Assembly (NCBI GenBank): GCA_002309275.1
Contig: DBXL01000022.1
Location: 1 to 29,158, forward strand
Direction of reading: 5' to 3'
DNA length: 29,158 nucleotides
DNA from: Ruminococcaceae bacterium UBA1213
Lineage (GTDB): Bacteria; Bacillota; Clostridia; Oscillospirales; Acutalibacteraceae
Shown: one piece after another, positions 1-6,708 of the stretch
How positions within the stretch are numbered: position 1 is the first letter of the stretch
Layout: every line of letters starts with the position of its first letter
Translations under genes and position numbers: made by a program
Notes under the pieces: generated by a model
What the model was told of the DNA's origin: nothing
The model's database searches: none
The model's input: the letters and a program-made list of their open reading frames with translations, nothing else

Positions 1-29
1 TTGTCCATATTTTGAGTAGCAGAATTGAT

Positions 30-734
30 ATGAGTGAAAATAAAGGACTGCATGACGGGCATAGAAACAGAGTGAGAGAACGTTTTGTAAAAGACGGGAT
101 AGAGCATTTTTTTGACCATCAGGTGATAGAGTTTCTTTTGTTTTACGGGATTCCAAGAAAGGATACGAATGATATAGCACATAATCTTCTGAATAAATTC
201 GGTTCTTTTTCGGGAGTGTTTGATGCACCTCTCGAAGCACTTCAGGAATGTGGAATCAGTTACAATGCAGCGGTACTGCTGAAACTGATACCGGCGGTAT
301 GTTCACGTTATTATCAGGATAAATATAAGAATGGTGAAGAAGGCTGTGATGATGACGGTGATGAAAGTATAGAAGAATTCATTCTCCCGCATTTTATAGG
401 CAAAAATGAAGAACAATTATTATTGGTGTTGCTTGACAGTAAAGGAAAGCGTATTTTTTGTGATGTCGTGAGCAGAGGAACGACCTCTTGTTCCGATGTG
501 AATATAAAGAAGATATTGCAATTAAGCGTACAGCATAAGGCAACCGGAGCCATTCTGGCACATAATCACCCCAGCGGTTCAACAATGCCTTCACCGAATG
601 ACATTGAAGTGACATGGAAAATAAAAAAGGCATTGAGAGCAGTCGGAGTGCATTTGCTGGAGCATTATATTGTGGGTGATATGAAATGCAGTCCGATGTC
701 ACAGAAAAAGGGCTGTGAAGATATATTTTATTGA
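30..734 (+). CDS. radC: RadC family JAB/MPN+ domain protein
   Basis: RadC-family protein, 234 aa from the ATG at 30. The N-terminal half has the usual helical segment (HGHRNRVRERF, FLLFYGIPRKDTNDIAH). The C-terminal half is a JAB1/MPN+ metalloprotease-like domain with the zinc motif HNHPSGSTMPSPND (H178, H180, D191) complete. The family was once linked to DNA repair; its true activity is unsettled. The open frame continues to the window edge and a TTG at 12 is possible, but the ATG at 30 gives the usual N-terminus just before KGLHDGHRNR. No strong Shine-Dalgarno is visible before either start. The C-terminal end (EHYIVGDMKCSPM) is slightly divergent from the common DHIIVG form. A terminator follows immediately. 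Confidence 0.93.
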   Translation: MSENKGLHDGHRNRVRERFVKDGIEHFFDHQVIEFLLFYGIPRKDTNDIAHNLLNKFGSFSGVFDAPLEALQECGISYNAAVLLKLIPAVCSRYYQDKYKNGEEGCDDDGDESIEEFILPHFIGKNEEQLLLVLLDSKGKRIFCDVVSRGTTSCSDVNIKKILQLSVQHKATGAILAHNHPSGSTMPSPNDIEVTWKIKKALRAVGVHLLEHYIVGDMKCSPMSQKKGCEDIFY

Positions 735-739
735 AAAAA

Positions 740-780
740 AGTCAGGCAAAATTTTCCGAAAAAATTGCCTGACTTTTTTT
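740..780. terminator. Bidirectional terminator between radC and the DUF368 gene
   Basis: A 10-bp stem (AGTCAGGCAA at 740-749 pairing with TTGCCTGACT at 765-774) is followed by T's on the plus strand and preceded by A's, so it reads as an intrinsic terminator both ways. It overlaps the stop codon of the convergent DUF368 gene. Confidence 0.9.
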
Positions 781-1660
781 ATGATTTTTCTTTTTTGGAC
801 TGAGAGATTTTTTCTTTTAATTTTTCGTTGCCAAAAATGAAGGCGATAGCAAAGCCTGCTAAAAGTGCGATGACTGCAAGACAGCCTTGTAAATCAAATT
901 GGAAATGTGAATTATTGTATATGGAGAGGAGAGAACCAAGCATTAATCCAAGAATTCCCGCAAAAGTCATCTGAGGGAATTTTTTAAGGCATATGTCAAT
1001 CAATTTTGCACCGCCGAGCAGTCCGAGTATAATTCCGAGACCGGCGGGAAGGAGTACCATGGCACTGTACTGGAAATTTTTGAAAATATCAGCGATGGCA
1101 CCGAGAACAGTAGAATAAAGTCCGAGTATCATAAGAATCATAGAGCCGCTGACACCGGGGATAATCATGCACATAGCGGCAAGAGCCGAACCGAAGAATA
1201 AATATATCCAGTTGGCAATATCGAGCTGTATCTGAGAGGAAGAAGCACTTTCAGTATTGAAGAAAGACAGTGCTATCATAATGGAGAAAAAGAGGATGAA
1301 TGGTATGATGGAAAACGGATTGAATTTTTTTGTTCCGTCTTTTGTGGTGAGGACTTTTTTGAATATCAGGGGAACAGTGCCGAGAATAAGACCGATAAAA
1401 AAGAGAAAAGTGGGCATGGGACAATTAGCGATGAGATATTTGAGAAGCTTTGAAAATCCGAATATGCCCAGACCTCCGCCTATGATAACGGGTATGAGGA
1501 AGGCAAGGCTTTCTTTAAGGTGTTTTTTGATTCCGATAACGGAATCAATGAGTTTGTCATAGATGTTTAAAATAACCGCCATAGTGCCGCCGCTGACACC
1601 GGGAATGATGTTGGCAACGCCTATGATACAGCCGTAAACGGCATAGAGAATAAATTTCAT
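779..1660 (-). CDS. DUF368 family membrane protein (polyprenyl-phosphate transporter family)
   Basis: Polytopic membrane protein of 293 aa. It carries two copies of the family motif IPGVSG (aa 19-24 and 167-172), each starting a hydrophobic repeat, which fits an internally duplicated transporter fold. DUF368 proteins have been shown in other bacteria to recycle undecaprenyl phosphate across the membrane for envelope synthesis; that role here is by family. Start: AAAGGAG lies 6 nt before the ATG and overlaps the end of the upstream DUF6472 gene, so translation of the two is probably coupled. The length is normal and no defect is seen. Confidence 0.92.
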   Translation of the reverse strand: MKFILYAVYGCIIGVANIIPGVSGGTMAVILNIYDKLIDSVIGIKKHLKESLAFLIPVIIGGGLGIFGFSKLLKYLIANCPMPTFLFFIGLILGTVPLIFKKVLTTKDGTKKFNPFSIIPFILFFSIMIALSFFNTESASSSQIQLDIANWIYLFFGSALAAMCMIIPGVSGSMILMILGLYSTVLGAIADIFKNFQYSAMVLLPAGLGIILGLLGGAKLIDICLKKFPQMTFAGILGLMLGSLLSIYNNSHFQFDLQGCLAVIALLAGFAIAFIFGNEKLKEKISQSKKEKS

Positions 1661-1672
1661 TTTGATACTCCT

Positions 1673-1855
1673 TTACATTTGTTTTCTGACGATTTTGTAT
1701 TCATCATCGGGACTGTAATAAGAACATGATGACATACTGCCGGAAATGAATTTTGCATACTCGTCTTCATCGAGATTGACAAGACATTCATAATAGTCAA
1801 AGTCCTCGTTATAGACGTAGTTGGAACAGCTTTCACAGCCTGAAAATTCGGACAT
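1673..1855 (-). CDS. DUF6472-like small four-cysteine protein
   Basis: Protein of 60 aa beginning MSEFSGCESC. The four cysteines (C7, C10, C24, C44) look like a small zinc- or metal-binding knuckle, and the C-terminus DEYKIVRKQM resembles the DUF6472 family as I remember it from Clostridia. An in-frame ATG 57 nt upstream would lengthen it, but AAAGGAG sits 9 nt before the ATG at 1855 and the added residues look unconserved. It is the first gene of a two-gene minus-strand operon with the DUF368 transporter; its stop is 12 nt before that ATG and the intervening bases hold the next ribosome site. Function unknown. Confidence 0.85.
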   Translation of the reverse strand: MSEFSGCESCSNYVYNEDFDYYECLVNLDEDEYAKFISGSMSSCSYYSPDDEYKIVRKQM

Positions 1856-1883
1856 ACTCTGATTCTCCTTTCTGACGAGTAAA

Positions 1884-1912
1884 ATAGTAACATATAATTG
1901 AAAAGATTGCAA
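1884..1912 (-). promoter_or_regulatory. Sigma-A promoter of the DUF6472-DUF368 operon
   Basis: On the minus strand TTGCAA (1907-1912), a 17-bp spacer and TACTAT (1884-1889). The predicted start near 1877 leaves a short leader before the AAAGGAG site. It is back-to-back with the rpsT promoter. Confidence 0.75.
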
Positions 1913-1940
1913 TACAGAAAAAAATTTTTTGAAAAAACTA

Positions 1941-1969
1941 TTGCAATTTCGGGAAATAGTTGTTATAAT
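1941..1969 (+). promoter_or_regulatory. Sigma-A promoter of rpsT
   Basis: TTGCAA (1941-1946), a 17-bp spacer and TATAAT (1964-1969), with an extended -10 TG at 1961-1962. Transcription would start near 1976. Confidence 0.85.
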
Positions 1970-2008
1970 TAGCTGTACGCAAGTTTAAAGAGGAGGTGTG
2001 TATGTACT

Positions 2009-2269
2009 ATGCCGAATATTAAGTCAGCAAAAAAGCGTGTAAAGGTTGCTGCTGCAAAGACTGCTGCCAATAAAATCGTAAAGAGTGCTTTGAGAACAAG
2101 TCTTAAAAAAGCAGAGGCTGCTGTTGAAACAAACGCTGCCGATAAAGATCAGGCTGTTCGTGTTGCTATCAAGAAGATTGACCAGGCTGCCGCAAAGGGT
2201 ATTCTCAAAAAGAATACAGCTTCAAGAAAGAAGTCTTCATTGGCTCGCAAGCTCAACGCTTCTGCATAA
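2009..2269 (+). CDS. rpsT: 30S ribosomal protein S20
   Basis: 86-aa, Ala/Lys-rich S20 with the canonical start MPNIKSAKKR and the helical 16S-binding sequence expected of the family. The protein N-terminus fixes the ATG at 2009. The AGGAGG ribosome site (1991-1996) is 12 nt away, farther than usual, and another ATG lies between them at 2002 in a different frame (see findings). It is monocistronic, with its own promoter and terminator. S20 is often autoregulated at translation, so the odd spacing may matter. Confidence 0.98.
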   Translation: MPNIKSAKKRVKVAAAKTAANKIVKSALRTSLKKAEAAVETNAADKDQAVRVAIKKIDQAAAKGILKKNTASRKKSSLARKLNASA

Positions 2270-2294
2270 TTCAGGAAAAGTAATCATATGTTCG

Positions 2295-2326
2295 AAAGCA
2301 GGACTTTGCGTTCTGCTTTTTGTTTT
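2295..2326 (+). terminator. Terminator of rpsT
   Basis: Stem AAAGCAGGAC (2295-2304) pairs with GTTCTGCTTT (2310-2319), loop TTTGC, followed by TTTTTGTTTT. Confidence 0.85.
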
Positions 2327-2336
2327 CTGAAAACAT

Positions 2337-2374
2337 CAGCCCTGCCGTGTGTGATAGCGGCAGGGCTGTTTTTG
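2337..2374. terminator. Second hairpin between rpsT and the AraC gene, probably bidirectional
   Basis: Perfect 11-bp GC-rich stem CAGCCCTGCCG (2337-2347) with CGGCAGGGCTG (2358-2368), followed by TTTTTG on the plus strand. On the minus strand it closes the AraC gene, with a weaker T tract. Confidence 0.8.
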
Positions 2375-2376
2375 TG

Positions 2377-3273
2377 TCAGATATTGGTTTTGTCCACACT
2401 GGAGCGGTATTCTTTTGGTGTCATGTTATATTTTTTTCTGAAGATTCGGTTAAAATACGAAAGATTGGTAATGCCGATACTTACGGCGACTTCGGTGATT
2501 TGCATACGGGTAGTGACAAGAAGATTGGCAGCGATATTCAGACGATAATCATTGATATATTCAATGCAGGTCGTACCCATATATTTTTTGAAGAAACGCA
2601 TAAAATAATGTTTGCTGAGGTCCACCTTTTCTGCAAGCTCGTCAATGGTGATGGGCTTGGCATAGTTTTCACTGATGTAGTCAAGAATGATTTTGATATT
2701 TCTGGTAGTGCTGTCTTTGATGACGGTGTCACCGCTGCGGCACTCAAAGAAGTGCTTGAACAGTACAAAAAACAATCTGTAAAGCTCCGATTTGATTTTT
2801 AGTTCAAAGAAATTTTCATGTTTGGAATACGTGGATATGATTTCAAGAACGCACTCCTTAAGTTCATAATAATGACTGTTATCAGGTGATATGATTTTAG
2901 GGGACAGATAATTTCCTTCCAGAAAGGGATTAAAGTATTTGATGGAACTTGCATCGGCAGTATTTCCTGTAAGCATACTGAAATCAAACATGATTGTTTT
3001 AAAGACAGACCTTTCATTTTCATACTGTCGGAAAGAATGGAGTACATAGGGATTGATAAGAACAATATCTCCCTTTCGTACATGGTAGTGCTCAAAATCA
3101 ATACATTCTTCAAACTCTCCTTCTTCTACATAGACTATTTCCATTTCATTGTGCCAGTGAATAGGGAAAGTGGTATAGAAATCCGGCAGAACCGTTCTGC
3201 ATACCACGAACGGCAGCAGAAAACTTCCTCTTTGCCCTGTTTCTTTAAGACTCATAAATTCTTCGTGCAGCAT
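2377..3273 (-). CDS. AraC family transcriptional regulator
   Basis: 298 aa. The N-terminal half is a cupin-like sensor domain (FPIHWHNEMEIVYVEEGE... with VRKGDIVLINPYVLH). The C-terminal ~100 residues hold the two helix-turn-helix units of the AraC/XylS family (IDELAEKVDLSKHYFMRFFKK and ITEVAVSIGITNLSYFNRIFRK) and the usual tail TPKEYR. The sensor type often binds a sugar or small metabolite. No transport or catabolic operon is next to it, so its ligand and targets are unknown. Start: AAGGGG lies about 8 nt upstream of this ATG; the internal ATG seven codons in is less likely. It is a single gene with its own promoter and a leader of about 119 nt. Confidence 0.93.
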   Translation of the reverse strand: MLHEEFMSLKETGQRGSFLLPFVVCRTVLPDFYTTFPIHWHNEMEIVYVEEGEFEECIDFEHYHVRKGDIVLINPYVLHSFRQYENERSVFKTIMFDFSMLTGNTADASSIKYFNPFLEGNYLSPKIISPDNSHYYELKECVLEIISTYSKHENFFELKIKSELYRLFFVLFKHFFECRSGDTVIKDSTTRNIKIILDYISENYAKPITIDELAEKVDLSKHYFMRFFKKYMGTTCIEYINDYRLNIAANLLVTTRMQITEVAVSIGITNLSYFNRIFRKKYNMTPKEYRSSVDKTNI

Positions 3274-3398
3274 AAATTTCGCCCCTTTTTTGATTTAAGT
3301 TGTCCAATTTCGGATATTCATCTTTAGATGGGGTGCATACCACTCAAAAAGAGTGAATAAATATTCATTGCCAGACACACAGACCGCTCCTTAAGTGT

Positions 3399-3427
3399 AT
3401 TATAATACTCTTTTGCCAAATCATCAA
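3399..3427 (-). promoter_or_regulatory. Promoter of the AraC-family gene
   Basis: On the minus strand TTGATG (3422-3427), a 17-bp spacer and TATAAT (3399-3404). The leader holds a CACTC-aaaaa-GAGTG inverted repeat at 3341-3355, a possible autoregulatory site. Together with the repeat array described next, this accounts for the gene-free stretch 3274-3586. Confidence 0.7.
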
Positions 3428-3474
3428 TAAAAATAAAATGTTTTATATTAACATTATAATAGCTTTGTTTCATA

Positions 3475-3523
3475 TTGTAAATACAAATATTTTATTTGTA
3501 GGAAATACAAGTTTTGTATTGTA
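3475..3523. repeat. Overlapping TTGTA/TACAA palindromes upstream of nfnA (operator-like)
   Basis: Three inverted repeats share half-sites: TTGTA-AA-TACAA (3475-3486), TACAAAT-N5-ATTTGTA (3482-3500) and AATACAA-N3-TTGTATT (3504-3520). A further TTGTA at 3519-3523 forms the -35 region of the nfnA promoter. Palindrome centres are at about 3480.5, 3491 and 3512, roughly whole helical turns apart. This looks like an operator array; the protein that binds is unknown. Confidence 0.5.
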
Positions 3524-3547
3524 TAATTATAAAAAATATGTTATAAT
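3519..3547 (+). promoter_or_regulatory. Promoter of nfnA-nfnB
   Basis: TTGTAT (3519-3524), a 17-bp spacer and TATAAT (3542-3547). The -35 overlaps the last half-site of the upstream palindrome array, so a bound protein would compete with RNA polymerase. Confidence 0.75.
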
Positions 3548-3586
3548 TGCCGTACGCAGTTTCTGCAGAGAAAGGAATGTATTTTT

Positions 3587-4429
3587 ATGTATGAGATAGT
3601 AAGAAAAGTATCTTTGAATCCAACGGTATCACTGATGGATATAAAAGCACCGCTCATTGCCCGAAAAGCCGAACCGGGACAGTTTATTATTCTGAGGGCA
3701 AAAGAGGACAGTGAAAGAATACCGCTGACAATAGCAGATTTTGACCGTGAAAAAGGCACTGTCACGATTATATATCAGATAGTAGGCGGCTCGACAATGG
3801 AGCTTGATACACTGAATGAAGGTGAAAGCCTGCATGATTTTGCAGGACCTCTGGGAAAGCCCAGTGAAACAGACGGACTTAAAAAAGTAGCAGTCATAGG
3901 CGGCGGAGTAGGCTGTGCAATAGCCTATCCGATTGCAAAGAAGCTGTCAAGTCTGGGCTGTGAAGTGCATAGTATTGCGGGATTCAGAAATAAAGAGCTT
4001 GTCATACTGGAAGATGAGTTTAAAAAGGTAAGTGCAAAGCTTTGCATCATGACAGATGACGGCAGCTACGGCACAAAGGGACTTGTGACAAATGCTCTTG
4101 AAGAGCTGATTAAAGAGGGAAATCAATATGATGAAGTGATAGCGATAGGACCTCTTATTATGATGAAGTTTGTGTGTAAGCTGACAAAGGAATATGGAAT
4201 AAAGACGATTGTAAGCATGAATCCTATTATGATAGACGGTACAGGAATGTGCGGAGGCTGTCGCCTCACGGTAGGAGGCCAGACAAAATTTGCATGTGTA
4301 GATGGTCCTGATTTTGACGGGCACCTTGTTGACTTTGATGAAGCAATGCACAGGGGAACTATGTACAGGGATTTTGAACTGCACGAAAGAGATAAGAATT
4401 GCAATTTGATGAAACAGGGGGACAAATAA
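3587..4429 (+). CDS. nfnA: Ferredoxin:NADP+ oxidoreductase small subunit (NfnA/SudB-like)
   Basis: 280-aa flavoprotein of the ferredoxin-NADP reductase superfamily. It has an FAD-binding N-terminal barrel (PGQFIILR, RIPLTIAD), a nucleotide-binding domain (VAVIGGGVGCAIAYPIAK), and a C-terminal [2Fe-2S] site with the Nfn ligand set Asp217, Cys222, Cys225 and Cys237 (DGTGMCGGC...C). In characterised NfnAB the small subunit takes electrons from NADH and helps bifurcate them to NADP+ and ferredoxin in the cytoplasm. NfnB starts one base after its stop, so the two form a complex. SudB and GltB-like reductases share this architecture; electron donor and acceptor cannot be read from sequence alone. 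AAAGGA lies about 11 nt before the ATG. Confidence 0.88.
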   Translation: MYEIVRKVSLNPTVSLMDIKAPLIARKAEPGQFIILRAKEDSERIPLTIADFDREKGTVTIIYQIVGGSTMELDTLNEGESLHDFAGPLGKPSETDGLKKVAVIGGGVGCAIAYPIAKKLSSLGCEVHSIAGFRNKELVILEDEFKKVSAKLCIMTDDGSYGTKGLVTNALEELIKEGNQYDEVIAIGPLIMMKFVCKLTKEYGIKTIVSMNPIMIDGTGMCGGCRLTVGGQTKFACVDGPDFDGHLVDFDEAMHRGTMYRDFELHERDKNCNLMKQGDK

Positions 4430-4430
4430 A

Positions 4431-5831
4431 ATGGCAGTACAGAGAAATATGGATTTAAAAAGATGTCCGATGCCGGTGCAGGAGCCTGACGTAAGAAAGA
4501 ATAATTTTGATGAAGTGGCACTGGGCTATACTTATGAAATGGCGGTGAATGAGGCGAAAAGATGTCTTAACTGCAAGAATAAGCCATGCCGTACAGCCTG
4601 TCCCGTGTCGATAGATATACCTGCATTTATAGAGAGAGTTGCGAATGAGGACATGGAGGGAGCTTATGAGATTATATCGCAGTCAAGTTCACTTCCGGCT
4701 GTATGCGGCAGGGTATGCCCTCAGGAAAGACAGTGTGAAAGCAAGTGCGTCAGAGGTATGAAAGGCGAAAGTGTGGGTATAGGCAGACTTGAAAGGTTTG
4801 TAGCTGACTATCACAGGGAGCATTCCAATGAAAAGCCGAAAATGCCTGTATCAAATGGACATAGAGTAGCAATCGTTGGTTCAGGTCCAAGTGGATTGGC
4901 TGCCGCAGGTGACCTTGCAAAGCTGGGATATAAAGTCACTGTCTATGAAGCGCTTCATCTGGCAGGCGGTGTGCTGGTTTACGGCATTCCGGAATTCAGA
5001 CTTCCGAAAATAATCGTACAGAATGAAATTGACAATCTTAAAGCTATCGGTGTGGATATAGAAACCAATATGGTAATAGGAAAGGTTCTCACAATAGATG
5101 AACTGTTTGAAATGGGAAATGAAGCTGTATATATAGGCAGCGGTGCGGGCTTGCCGAGATTCATGAATATACCGGGAGAGAGTCTGAAAGGCGTATATTC
5201 GGCAAATGAATATCTGACAAGAATCAATCTTATGAAAGCATATAAAGAGGGAGCTAAAACACCTATCATGCACAGTAAAAATGTTGCGGTAGTAGGCGGC
5301 GGAAATGTTGCAATGGATGCCGCAAGGTGTGCAAAGAGAATGGGGGCGGATAATGTCTATATCGTGTACAGGAGAAGTATGAATGAACTGCCGGCACGAA
5401 AAGAAGAAGTGGAACACGCAATGGAAGAAGGCATTATTTTCAAGACTCTGACCAATCCGGTGGAGGTGCTTGGAGATGACACAGGCATGGTAAAGGGAAT
5501 AAAATGCATAGAAATGGAATTGGGAGAGCCTGACGCAAGCGGCAGATGCAGACCTGTTGAAAAAGCAGACAGTGAGTTTGTAATAGATGTTGATACCATG
5601 ATAATGGCAATAGGCACAAGTCCGAATCCGCTTATCAGAAGCACGACACCGGGACTTGAAACCAATAAACATGGCTGCATAGTAACAGACGGCGACAGCG
5701 GTATGACAAGCCGTGAGGGTGTATATGCAGGCGGTGACGCAGTGACAGGTGCGGCAACTGTGATACTGGCAATGGGTGCCGGAAAGGCTGCTGCAAAGGC
5801 TATTGATGAATATATAAAAAGTAAAAATTGA
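4431..5831 (+). CDS. nfnB: NADPH-dependent large subunit of ferredoxin:NADP+ oxidoreductase (NfnB; GltA/SudA family)
   Basis: 466 aa. The N-terminal domain carries eight cysteines for two [4Fe-4S] clusters (C45, C48, C53, C57 and C92, C96, C102, C106). An FAD Rossmann motif follows (GSGPSGLAAAGDLAKLGY), then an NADP(H) Rossmann motif (GGGNVAMDAARCAKRMGA), then the FAD-closing segment near the C-terminus (GVYAGGDAVTGAATVILAM). It is homologous to the glutamate synthase small subunit and is often annotated gltA. No glutamate synthase large subunit is nearby and its partner is an NfnA-type protein, so NfnB or SudA is the better reading. GGGGG in the end of nfnA serves as ribosome site. The next promoter begins 3 nt after the stop, with no terminator between. 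Confidence 0.9.
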   Translation: MAVQRNMDLKRCPMPVQEPDVRKNNFDEVALGYTYEMAVNEAKRCLNCKNKPCRTACPVSIDIPAFIERVANEDMEGAYEIISQSSSLPAVCGRVCPQERQCESKCVRGMKGESVGIGRLERFVADYHREHSNEKPKMPVSNGHRVAIVGSGPSGLAAAGDLAKLGYKVTVYEALHLAGGVLVYGIPEFRLPKIIVQNEIDNLKAIGVDIETNMVIGKVLTIDELFEMGNEAVYIGSGAGLPRFMNIPGESLKGVYSANEYLTRINLMKAYKEGAKTPIMHSKNVAVVGGGNVAMDAARCAKRMGADNVYIVYRRSMNELPARKEEVEHAMEEGIIFKTLTNPVEVLGDDTGMVKGIKCIEMELGEPDASGRCRPVEKADSEFVIDVDTMIMAIGTSPNPLIRSTTPGLETNKHGCIVTDGDSGMTSREGVYAGGDAVTGAATVILAMGAGKAAAKAIDEYIKSKN

Positions 5832-5834
5832 TTA

Positions 5835-5863
5835 TTGACAAATTCATACATTTATGTTATAGT
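5835..5863 (+). promoter_or_regulatory. Promoter of the THF riboswitch-folT unit
   Basis: Near-consensus TTGACA (5835-5840), a 17-bp spacer and TATAGT (5858-5863), with extended -10 TG at 5855-5856. The expected start near 5869-5870 coincides with the first paired base of the riboswitch. Confidence 0.88.
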
Positions 5864-5868
5864 ATCAC

Positions 5869-5971
5869 TTGCAGAGTAAATTTGTGTTGCGTCAAGTGTC
5901 GGGTGAACGGGGAGTTGTCACCTGAACGAAAAGAGGAATTCTTGCGGTACACGGATTGCATCCCGCTGTAA
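5869..5971 (+). ncRNA. Tetrahydrofolate (THF) riboswitch
   Basis: The leader contains the conserved parts of the THF riboswitch class: GCGTCAAGTGTC, then GGGTGAACGGGGAGTTGTC with the pairing CACC, then AACGAAAAGAGG, then GCGGTACACGGATTGCATCC. P1 can form between TTGCAG (5869-5874) and CTGTAA (5966-5971) with one G-U pair. The class binds reduced folates and usually represses folate transport or synthesis genes; here the next gene is a FolT-type transporter, which fits. No terminator lies between it and the gene, so control is probably translational. Confidence 0.92.
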
Positions 5972-6037
5972 AGGATAATATAACGGCTTATTATGCCTTT
6001 CTTATTATTTCAGGGAGCTTTGTGGATAATAGGAGGG
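5970..6037 (+). promoter_or_regulatory. Expression platform: alternative hairpins exposing or hiding the folT ribosome site
   Basis: Two mutually exclusive hairpins can be drawn. In one, 5996-6008 (starting CCTTTC) pairs with 6026-6037 (ending GGAGGG), burying the folT ribosome site in about 12 bp with one bulge and two G-U pairs. In the other, AAAGGATAATA (5970-5980) pairs with 5989-6000 with a single bulged G and uses the same CCTTT, freeing the ribosome site. The second shares 5970-5971 with riboswitch P1, which offers a route for ligand control. Drawn by eye. Confidence 0.6.
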
Positions 6038-6045
6038 TGTTTTTT

Positions 6046-6594
6046 ATGGAAAAAAACAAGATGAATATAAAAACGTCTGTTCAGACACTGGCAGTGATGG
6101 CAGTTCTCATGGCAGCACAGGCAGTTTTAGGAATGCTGGAGATACATACAGCAACTATCAAAATAAGCCTGTCATTTATTCCCGTGGTGATAGCGGCAAG
6201 ACTGTACGGAGGTGCAGGCGGTGCATTGGTGGCAGGATTAGGTGATATTATCGGCTGTATCGTACACCCTGTAGGAGCCTGGTTTCCGCCGATAACCTTG
6301 ACTTATGCATTGTCAGGGCTGATATATGGACTGTTTTTAAAGAAGCATACAGATATATGGTTTGTGATACTGTCCGTAGGCATTACACAGTTTATCATAA
6401 GTCTTTTTATAACGACTATATGGATAGCATATTTGTCGTATAACGCAAATGACGGAATGTTTATTGAGTTTTATTTTACAAGAGTAGGAATGAGAATCTG
6501 GCAGACAGTAATAATGAGTGCAATACAGATAGCCCTGATACCGCCTATGCTCAAGTTGATGGGCAGAATAAAGTTACCGTTGTTTACAAGCTGA
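6046..6594 (+). CDS. folT: Folate ECF transporter substrate-binding (S) component
   Basis: 182-aa integral membrane protein with about six hydrophobic segments. It has the ECF S-component features VIAARLYGGAGGALVAGLGDIIGCIVHP and the TLTYALSGLIYGLF segment typical of the folate FolT subgroup. It would bind folate at the membrane and work with a shared EcfA/A'/T module encoded elsewhere. The start is the ATG at 6046: AGGAGGG lies 6-8 nt before it, and an apparent 30-residue upstream extension starts inside the riboswitch. Control by the upstream THF riboswitch supports folate as substrate. It has its own promoter and terminator. Confidence 0.92.
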   Translation: MEKNKMNIKTSVQTLAVMAVLMAAQAVLGMLEIHTATIKISLSFIPVVIAARLYGGAGGALVAGLGDIIGCIVHPVGAWFPPITLTYALSGLIYGLFLKKHTDIWFVILSVGITQFIISLFITTIWIAYLSYNANDGMFIEFYFTRVGMRIWQTVIMSAIQIALIPPMLKLMGRIKLPLFTS

Positions 6595-6616
6595 AAATAT
6601 GATATAACCCCGACTG

Positions 6617-6650
6617 AGCAGTTGTACGAAAGTATAGCTGCTTTTTTATT
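6617..6650 (+). terminator. Terminator of folT
   Basis: 11-bp stem AGCAGTTGTAC (6617-6627) with GTATAGCTGCT (6632-6642), GAAA tetraloop, followed by six T's. Two of the pairs are G-U. Confidence 0.9.
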
Positions 6651-6678
6651 TGACTGTTGGGAAATGATGTGATATGAT
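6650..6678 (+). promoter_or_regulatory. Promoter of the aroA-aroC-pheA operon
   Basis: TTGACT (6650-6655), a 17-bp spacer and TATGAT (6673-6678), with a TG one base before the -10. It starts at the end of the folT terminator. Confidence 0.8.
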
Positions 6679-6708
6679 ATATGGAGAATAAAAAGGAAGT
6701 GTATTTGA

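Noticed and set aside
3577..3594. ATG in another frame directly after AAAGGA, upstream of nfnA
   Set aside because: There is no spacing from the ribosome site, and the five-codon frame is of no apparent use; the nfnA start at 3587 is clear from the protein.
4431..5831. Annotation as glutamate synthase small subunit
   Set aside because: No glutamate synthase large subunit is present, while an NfnA-type partner is directly upstream with one base between.
5956..6045. 30-residue N-terminal extension of FolT
   Set aside because: It would start inside the THF riboswitch; the AGGAGGG before 6046 fixes the start.
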